From Verrucomicrobiota bacterium (lineage in GTDB: Bacteria > Verrucomicrobiota > Verrucomicrobiia > Limisphaerales > JAFMIX01), in NCBI GenBank assembly GCA_026397895.1, contig JAPLTZ010000388.1, positions 1 through 12,309 of the forward strand: a DNA stretch of 12,309 nt, in the 5' to 3' direction. Position numbers and translations under genes: made by a program. Shown in pieces: positions 6,813-12,309 of this stretch (positions within the stretch are counted from its first letter, which is position 1; the number at the start of each line of letters is the position of its first letter). The notes under the pieces were generated by a model. It had not been told where the DNA came from. It worked only from the letters and a program-made list of their open reading frames with translations, and ran no database searches.

Positions 6813-8111
6813 TCAGTTCTTTACTTGGATGACGGGAGTTATTTTCTTGAAAACGTCCCGCACGGCTTCGAGATATTTCATGCCGTTCTTGGTGTCGGGT
6901 TCGAGATAGCTACCCTCCGTCCACTCGTTCCAACAGTTGATATTCAGGATGCGCGGGCCGGCGGAGTCCGGTTGAGCAAGCAGACGTTGCTTGGTCATTT
7001 CCAGCGCGGTGCGGAAATTTTCCGGCGTGTTGTTAACGATGACACTGGTAAATGGATAACCAGAATTATCGAGGGTGTCGCTCTGGTCACAACGCGGGCT
7101 GGGGTCCCAGCCCATCGAGACGTTCGGGAAGAAGGGGAGGTTGAATTTGGATGTGGTGTCCCAGTATTTGAAGTAGCCGTCGCGGGCAAAGTTGTAATCG
7201 GTCTGCTGTTGGGGCATGAGCACATGGTGAATCCAGACGTAAGAGGTGACGGAATCAAAGCCGAGGTCGCGCACGAGCTTGGCGGAATCCACCGGCACTT
7301 TTTCTCCGGGCAGAATGGGCTGACCCCAGGCCACGGCGTTGAGGTGGACATCTGGGAAGCCGGCGGCCTTCACTTTCGCACGGAATTTATCCAAGCCGGC
7401 GCGGGTGGCTTCAACCGAGCCGAAGTTTTCCAGCAAATTACTCAAGTCGTAAAACGAAAAGTAGGGTTTGCCGTCAATCTTCCAATAGGATGGGTGCGAA
7501 AAATACTCCTTGATGACGTGGTCGCAGATTTTCTCAAAGTTTTCGGGCGTCACTTTACCGGGATACAACACCGTGCGAGGCGCGCCTTTTTTGTAGGGGA
7601 ACAAGGTTTTCTGCCAGTCGTGATTCGCCCACATGAAGGCGAACTTGATGCGGCTGTTGTTGGTCGCCTTGAGGAAGCCGTTGTCAATGGGGCGGTCCAG
7701 GAACGGGCCGTCATCGTAGTAATACCAATCGAAGATGAAGGCATCAATGCCGTGGTCGGCGGCGGCGGCAATTTTCTCGGCCATGACTTCGGGATCAGAT
7801 TCGTCGGTGTAGCCCCAGAGCGGGACTTTCGGCTGCTGATGGCCGGTGAAACGGGGTTTGGCGGCTTTGATAAGTTCCCATTCGCTCCAGCTTTTGCCGT
7901 GTTCTTTCAGGTTGCGTGGATCGTTCGGGTGATACTGGCCGAAGTAGTAGCTGGCGACGGTGACACGAGCATTTGCACTGTTCGCACCGCTGGCGGCATT
8001 TAGGCTGATGGGGTCCGCTCCAGCCTGGCTCACGCCGAATATCAGGGCTGTTGCGGTGATGAATCCGGCCAGCGACGCCAGCCGGGTTAGTTTTGCAGTT
8101 TTTAGTTTCAT
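6813..8111 (-). CDS. Secreted WbsX-family (GH99-like) protein
   Basis: This encodes 432 residues from the ATG at 8111. MKLKTAKLTRLASLAGFITA plus a following hydrophobic stretch is a signal peptide; the frame stays open to 8222, but that part overlaps a small ORF and looks non-coding. The protein matches the WbsX domain (Glyco_tran_WbsX, GH99-like): ASYYFGQYHPNDPRN (53-67), WSEWELIKAAKPRFTGHQQP (75-94), DPEVMAEKIAAAADHGIDAF (106-125), FDWYYYDD (127-134), FAFMWANHDW (157-166) and the end motif INCWNEWTEGSYLEPD (391-406). The family was first named from O-antigen gene clusters, but secreted members in degradation loci are usually regarded as glycoside hydrolases related to GH99 endo-acting enzymes. 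Length and motif order fit an intact gene. It is preceded by the 38-residue ORF (25-base gap) and followed by a hairpin and the second GH99-like gene. The substrate is unknown. Confidence 0.88.
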   Translation of the reverse strand: MKLKTAKLTRLASLAGFITATALIFGVSQAGADPISLNAASGANSANARVTVASYYFGQYHPNDPRNLKEHGKSWSEWELIKAAKPRFTGHQQPKVPLWGYTDESDPEVMAEKIAAAADHGIDAFIFDWYYYDDGPFLDRPIDNGFLKATNNSRIKFAFMWANHDWQKTLFPYKKGAPRTVLYPGKVTPENFEKICDHVIKEYFSHPSYWKIDGKPYFSFYDLSNLLENFGSVEATRAGLDKFRAKVKAAGFPDVHLNAVAWGQPILPGEKVPVDSAKLVRDLGFDSVTSYVWIHHVLMPQQQTDYNFARDGYFKYWDTTSKFNLPFFPNVSMGWDPSPRCDQSDTLDNSGYPFTSVIVNNTPENFRTALEMTKQRLLAQPDSAGPRILNINCWNEWTEGSYLEPDTKNGMKYLEAVRDVFKKITPVIQVKN

Positions 8112-8136
8112 ATTTTTAATCACTACGTTGTGGTCG

Positions 8137-8253
8137 TTAAAGTTTTGGCGGGTAGCCGTCCCCGTCAGGATCGGCGGAGAGACCGTCCGCACCCGCCGCA
8201 GTCGCCATGCAGAGTGCGCCAACCAGCGCAGGTTTCCACATGAATTGCTTCAT
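8137..8253 (-). CDS. Tiny signal-peptide ORF (38 aa), remnant or secreted peptide
   Basis: From the ATG at 8253 this reads MKQFMWKPALVGALCMATAA, then GADGLSADPDGDGYPPKL and a TAA at 8139-8137. The first 20-22 residues are a convincing signal peptide with an Ala-Gly cleavage region. The remainder includes DPDGDG, like a calcium-binding thrombospondin type 3 or dockerin-style loop, then stops abruptly. It fills most of the 172-base gap between GH78 and the WbsX-like gene, with 30 and 25 bases on either side, so it fits the operon spacing. A purine-rich stretch (GAAAGAAAAAAG) precedes the ATG, but it is a weak Shine-Dalgarno site. It may be the stub of a larger secreted protein whose interior was lost, or a real short exported peptide. 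No homologue is recognised. Confidence 0.4.
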   Translation of the reverse strand: MKQFMWKPALVGALCMATAAGADGLSADPDGDGYPPKL

Positions 8254-8283
8254 GCTTTGCTTTTTTCTTTCGCTGCTCACGGT

Positions 8284-10938
8284 TCAATATTTTTCGACCA
8301 AGCTGATTTGATGCGTTCCGGCAGCAAGTTCACGGCGAGTTTCGCCGCCCTTTTCAAAAGTCATCCCTGCCGGGGCTTCCGCTGCGGCGGCGGTGTTTGG
8401 TGGCACGGTCACATTCCACTCGATCGTTTTACTACCCTTGCGCTTCCAGGCCGAACGGATCGTGCCGTGAGGCGATTCATACGAGCCCTCGGCCCATTCG
8501 AGTTGGGGGATGAAGGATGGCCGCAGGAAAAACCGTTCATAGCCTGGGTGGCCTGCGTCCGGCTGGAGGCCAAGCACGCTTTCGTAAAAGAAGGTATCCA
8601 CGGCCACAAACTGACAATGTTCCTGAGGCCGACCAGCATTAATGAGGTGCGGCGATTCCGGCGGGGTATTGTTCATGATGTTCTCGCCCCAAGTTTCCCA
8701 AGTCATCTGGCCGCCGTAGGAGAGAATCTTCTTGAAACCGTGAAACCCTTCGGCTGTCAACATGGCATAGGCGACATCGCCGCGTCCTTCACGCGCGAGG
8801 GCTTTGATCACATGGTCGGTCAACAACTGCCCGGTTGAAAAATGCCCTTTGCAATCTTCTTCGATATGCCGAACAAGATTCGAGGTCACCTTGGCCCGGA
8901 GTGCTTCCGGAACAATGTCATAGTAGAGTGCGCAGGCATACAGGCCCTGACTTTCATACGTTTTCCCGTTGAGATCCGTCCAGCGATACTTCGCAGCATC
9001 CGGGTCAAGATAGGCCTTGTTGAACGCGGACTTCAGCTCCTCCGCCTTGGCCGTGTAAGCCTTGGCGGCATCTCCGTTACCGAGTCGGCTTTCGATCGCC
9101 GCCATAGCCACCATGACATCGCGGACGAAAGCCGTCTGTGTTCCTTCGGGCGGGGTGTTGACGGGATATCCGCCGGCGGAGGGGTTCTCCTTGTGTCCAC
9201 GCAACACCCTGACTTTTGAGCGGTAGGCGGCATCAAGGTTGGGAAGGGCATCATGCCAGTCGCCCCAGCCTCCCGTGACGAGCCCGTCCTTGCCGATTCT
9301 TGCCAGCAGCCATTGGGCTGTGTCCGAAAGCCAGGGATATTGACTGCGAACGGAATCAAGGTCGCCGTAACGCACATACCGTTCCCATGTCAGAAGAATG
9401 GTTGCGGCAATCTGCTCGGGCGCAAAAGAATCGATATTACCGGGGGACATCCCGGGCATGGCTTTCGGAAAACCTGTTTTCTTGGAAGGCGACGTGCGTA
9501 AATCCGCCTCCACTTTCTCGAAGAAAGAGTCCGCCTGAAAATTCGCAAAAACAGCCCGCTGGTTCGGCCAGAGCATCCATCCCTTGCGCTCGCGTGAGGC
9601 GCAATCAGTCAATTTATGCGTCATATTCGCCTGGGTGGTCCGCACCAATGCCGCATGCAGCTCGTTGAGAAACGGATCTGAACAGGAGAAAGTGGCCGCC
9701 CGCTTCAGGTCGTTGGCGAGAAAAAGCGCCTCGAAGTCATCCGGGTTCGGCGGGCTGCTCAAACCTTCAATCTGAATATAGCGGAACGGCTGCCAGGTGA
9801 AGCGGGGCGTCCACTCGAAGGGTTTCCCGGCGCTGACAAACAAGCCGATTGCAAAGGTGGTGACCGATGGCGTCTTCGACACCCCGCCAGTCAAATCGAG
9901 AGACTGGCCGAAACTTATGAATACGGCCTTGTTCTTCGGCTCGTCGAGCCGAGCGCGGAGCGTCCCGTTGATCAAGCGGCCAAAATCGAGCACCCAGACT
10001 CCCGGCTTCGGTTGTGTGATTGCCTTGACCGGCGGGCGCTCAACCACCCGCATCGGCGGAATGCCCTGCGGCACGGAGATGCCCGGCACCGTTGCGACCA
10101 CCTGAGGAATCACCCAGTCTCTTGAATTCAAATCAGCGCCCGGCTCAGCCCAATCGGGCAGGCGGCGGGCGTCGTAGATCTCACCGGCCCAGAGGTTCTG
10201 CTTTACGATTGGGCCGTTCAAAGAAACCCGCCAATCCGGCCCGGTCGCAATCCGTTCACTGGAGCCATCCGGATTGGAAACCTCCAGTTGGGCGCGGAAT
10301 TTTGGATCGCCATACCGCCACGCCTTGTCCGGTTTGTTATAGGCCACCGATTGGCCATACCAGCCGTCGCCAACCATCACCGCAAGCGTATTCGTGCCTG
10401 TATGAAGAAACCGGGCGACATCGAACGAAGTGTAATAGTGCAGGTTTTCGAAATTGGCGTCGGCCGGGTCCCAGAAGCGGTCGCTAATCCGCACCCCATT
10501 GATGAGAATGTCCTGCACACCTAGCGTCTCAATATGGAGAACGGCCTTTTGCACAGATTTGGCCAGAACAAAGTCCCGACGGAAAATGGGGGCGGGCTGC
10601 AGTTCGGCCAGACGGTCGCGGTTGAATGACTCCCCAATTTCTTGCGGCATGCCGTGGTTACGCGTGGTCATTGCCCGTGCTGTCCACCCCTCAATGAACT
10701 CCCCTTTTGGCACCGCTGGCCAAGTCTGAAGCTGTTCATAAGGAACCAGCCGTTCCCTGAACTCAAAAGCAGGATTGCCGACCAGCGCCGCCCGTGGAGC
10801 CTGCAGCCATTGCGCCGACCAATCCAGCTTACTGACCACTTCCCCAGTCGGCGCCGACTTGGCTATGCTTGCTGTGCATGCCAGGGCAATAGTGAGTCCC
10901 AAACAGAACCTTTCCGATATGCTTCGATAGGTTTTCAT
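8284..10938 (-). CDS. GH78 family alpha-L-rhamnosidase
   Basis: This encodes 884 residues of a secreted alpha-L-rhamnosidase that would cleave terminal alpha-L-rhamnose by inversion. The ATG at 10938 starts the signal peptide MKTYRSISERFCLGLTIALA; an ATG at 10959, one base after the upstream stop (TGAGATG), would add 7 residues and is a real alternative. Domains follow GH78 order: an N-terminal carbohydrate-binding sandwich (about 110-265; LHIETLGVQDILINGVRISD, MVGDGWYGQ), the Bac_rhamnosid domain (about 295-415; VWVLDFGRLINGTL, WTPRFTWQPFRYIQIEG), the (alpha/alpha)6 barrel (about 418-790) and a C-terminal sandwich. DCASRERKGW (445-454) is the acid motif, with Glu450 the likely general acid. 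QMTWETWGEN (744-753) matches the TTxWExW base motif, with Glu748. After the acid motif the usual Gly-Asp is replaced by LWPN, so one substrate-contact Asp may be absent. Length is normal and no frameshift is seen. Confidence 0.92.
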   Translation of the reverse strand: MKTYRSISERFCLGLTIALACTASIAKSAPTGEVVSKLDWSAQWLQAPRAALVGNPAFEFRERLVPYEQLQTWPAVPKGEFIEGWTARAMTTRNHGMPQEIGESFNRDRLAELQPAPIFRRDFVLAKSVQKAVLHIETLGVQDILINGVRISDRFWDPADANFENLHYYTSFDVARFLHTGTNTLAVMVGDGWYGQSVAYNKPDKAWRYGDPKFRAQLEVSNPDGSSERIATGPDWRVSLNGPIVKQNLWAGEIYDARRLPDWAEPGADLNSRDWVIPQVVATVPGISVPQGIPPMRVVERPPVKAITQPKPGVWVLDFGRLINGTLRARLDEPKNKAVFISFGQSLDLTGGVSKTPSVTTFAIGLFVSAGKPFEWTPRFTWQPFRYIQIEGLSSPPNPDDFEALFLANDLKRAATFSCSDPFLNELHAALVRTTQANMTHKLTDCASRERKGWMLWPNQRAVFANFQADSFFEKVEADLRTSPSKKTGFPKAMPGMSPGNIDSFAPEQIAATILLTWERYVRYGDLDSVRSQYPWLSDTAQWLLARIGKDGLVTGGWGDWHDALPNLDAAYRSKVRVLRGHKENPSAGGYPVNTPPEGTQTAFVRDVMVAMAAIESRLGNGDAAKAYTAKAEELKSAFNKAYLDPDAAKYRWTDLNGKTYESQGLYACALYYDIVPEALRAKVTSNLVRHIEEDCKGHFSTGQLLTDHVIKALAREGRGDVAYAMLTAEGFHGFKKILSYGGQMTWETWGENIMNNTPPESPHLINAGRPQEHCQFVAVDTFFYESVLGLQPDAGHPGYERFFLRPSFIPQLEWAEGSYESPHGTIRSAWKRKGSKTIEWNVTVPPNTAAAAEAPAGMTFEKGGETRRELAAGTHQISLVEKY

Positions 10939-10960
10939 GTTTCGATTTTTGGAGTCCATC

Positions 10961-12309
10961 TCAATTTACGTTCATGGTGATGTTGCCCGTGGCTGTGCCG
11001 CCGCGACCGTCGCTCACGGTATAGGTGAAGCCGTCACTGTTCGTGTTACCCACAGCGGGAAAGTATTGAATAACCGCGCCAGCGAGTATGATTGTCGCCC
11101 CCTGATTGCCACCGCCCACGCCCACCAAACTGAGGGTCTGGCCCGCTGAGACATTCGTGACGTGAGTCAACACGTCCGCCACACTGACGTTCAAGCTGCT
11201 GCCCGACGATCGAGTGTAGGTGATGTTCCCGGCTGTGGGCGGTTGGTTAACGAGAATTGTGATGCCGGTGCCGGGAGTAACCCACCGGTTTTGATTCGCA
11301 TTCAACATCCCGGTCACAGTGCCGATGGCGTCAAGGCGGGTGGTGTCAGGTGCATTTGCGAGAGCGTTGGTTTTCAAGGTGGGGCAAATCCAGCCGCCCT
11401 CGTCGTGTTCGTTCCATGCATAGATCAGAATGGTGTTGGCAGGGGTGGCGTTGGTGAGATTGCTCCGCGTCCAGTTGAGAGCATCGTTGATATGATTGGT
11501 TAATTCATCGGGCGTGGGTGGTAAGACATAGTTCGTGCTTCCGGTCGTCCAAGGAACTGGATTTTCAAACCGTGGCCGGTTGTCCCAACCGGAGCTTACA
11601 ATGGGAACAACATTGGCTCCGGTCGCCTTATCGGATTCCCAAAAGTTGTGAACATTCGTTGCGTGCGCCATATAAGATTTTCCCGTGCCGGTGCCGTCGG
11701 GGCGGGCGTAAGCGCCAAGGGCATCGAAGCCATAGTCCGTCAGGACGGTGTAATCACTGGCGGCATTGAAGCCCTGGTAAACAATGTAAGGATTGCCGAG
11801 GCCGGCGTTAGTGGTCGCGGTGCGCAGTTGAGCGATGGCCGCGCGACCGATGGCAACGGAGCCGGCGGGAAAACCGCCAAAAATATAAAAGAGCGGTCGG
11901 TTGCCCAATACTTTCTGGTAAGAGGGGTCTCCGAAATGGTTCACATGGTAGGTCACTTGTGCATTCCAAGCTGTGGATGCATTGGTGATGTGAGTGCCTG
12001 AAATAATGCTGGCGAAGTTAATCCGGCTTTTGCTTGTGCTGGAGAGATAAAGTTTCAGGGCGTTGGCTAGACTGATATTGGGATGGACACTGTCGTAGAT
12101 AACAAAAGCCCAGTAATCAATCCCGGCATTGGCGGCGTAATAGATTTCTTGATCCATGATAGCCTGGCTGTTGCCATTAATGGCCACGGAATTCGAGCCG
12201 GCGACCTGGGCGAAAAAGGGCAGCCGATAATGCCAACGGTTCGGCCCAAGGGATTTTTCTACGGCTGCTTGAATACCGCCGCCTTCCTGCCAAGCGTCCC
12301 ACCGGATCG
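10961..12309 (-). CDS. GH99-like protein with C-terminal Ig-like domain (5' end outside window)
   Basis: This is the C-terminal 449 or so codons of a larger gene. The frame is open to the right edge: upstream of the GTG at 12187 it continues with IRWDAWQEGGG, then NRWHYRLPFFAQ, which aligns with AIRWDAWF and KRWHGRLPFYAK of the protein at 6763-5702. So 12187 is not the start, and the missing piece is probably only the signal peptide and a few residues. Further shared motifs are SQAIMDQEIYYAANAGIDYW (residues 47-66 of the visible part) and YAWNEHDEGGWICP (296-309). From about residue 352 a cadherin/Ig-like (Big_9-type) domain follows, beginning NQPPTAGNITY and ending DGFTYTVSDGRGGTATGNIT, a common adhesion or spacer module. 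The stop TGA (10963-10961) is one base from an ATG in the downstream GH78 frame, suggesting translational coupling. Hydrolase function is inferred from the fold family and neighbours. Confidence 0.85.
   Translation of the reverse strand, partial: IRWDAWQEGGGIQAAVEKSLGPNRWHYRLPFFAQVAGSNSVAINGNSQAIMDQEIYYAANAGIDYWAFVIYDSVHPNISLANALKLYLSSTSKSRINFASIISGTHITNASTAWNAQVTYHVNHFGDPSYQKVLGNRPLFYIFGGFPAGSVAIGRAAIAQLRTATTNAGLGNPYIVYQGFNAASDYTVLTDYGFDALGAYARPDGTGTGKSYMAHATNVHNFWESDKATGANVVPIVSSGWDNRPRFENPVPWTTGSTNYVLPPTPDELTNHINDALNWTRSNLTNATPANTILIYAWNEHDEGGWICPTLKTNALANAPDTTRLDAIGTVTGMLNANQNRWVTPGTGITILVNQPPTAGNITYTRSSGSSLNVSVADVLTHVTNVSAGQTLSLVGVGGGNQGATIILAGAVIQYFPAVGNTNSDGFTYTVSDGRGGTATGNITMNVN

Noticed and set aside
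6825..8003. 392-codon open frame on the plus strand
   Set aside because: It is fully antisense to the intact WbsX-like gene and has no family motif.
8112..8222. Extended N-terminus of the WbsX-like protein starting at 8222
   Set aside because: The added residues are Arg-rich and place the signal peptide 37 residues inside the protein, and the region is better explained by the small signal-peptide ORF in another frame.
12185..12187. GTG at 12187 as the start of the rightmost gene
   Set aside because: The frame continues to the window edge with residues that align to the paralogue at 6763-5702, so the gene starts outside the window.

Overview
The window is a single-direction gene cluster. Every convincing gene lies on the minus strand, so transcription runs from the right edge to the left, and gaps are mostly 2 to 60 bases once two very small ORFs are counted. 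Almost every product starts with a signal peptide and is a secreted or periplasmic carbohydrate-active enzyme or sulfatase. A G+C-rich genome, mostly weak or absent Shine-Dalgarno motifs, many sulfatases next to rhamnosidases, WbsX/GH99-like proteins, and no SusC/SusD pair suggest a Verrucomicrobiota, Lentisphaerota or Planctomycetota member (the PVC group). This is inferred from gene content only; no marker gene is present.

Layout in transcription order: (1) 12309-10961, a GH99-like protein with a C-terminal cadherin/Ig-like domain, 5' end outside the window; (2) 10938-8284, a GH78 alpha-L-rhamnosidase; (3) 8253-8137, a 38-residue signal-peptide ORF; (4) 8111-6813, a WbsX/GH99-like protein; (5) 6763-5702, a second GH99-like protein closely related to (1); (6) 5699-3808, a formylglycine sulfatase with an unrecognised C-terminal extension, split into two frames near 5193; (7) 3770-3582, a 62-residue signal-peptide ORF that looks like a gene remnant; (8) 3521-230, a GH106 alpha-L-rhamnosidase whose last ~88 residues are out of frame; (9) 201-1, the start of a second sulfatase.

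Together the genes suggest a secreted pathway for a sulfated, rhamnose-containing polysaccharide. Sulfatases would remove sulfate esters, GH78 and GH106 enzymes would release alpha-linked rhamnose, and the GH99-like proteins would cut other linkages. The substrate is inferred, and no transporter or regulator is visible.

The most unusual aspect is damage. Two large genes carry frame changes at places where conserved family segments also seem to be missing, and two tiny signal-peptide ORFs sit where full genes would be expected. This may be real decay by internal deletion or an assembly problem; raw reads would decide. No RNA gene, CRISPR array, insertion sequence or attachment site was seen.
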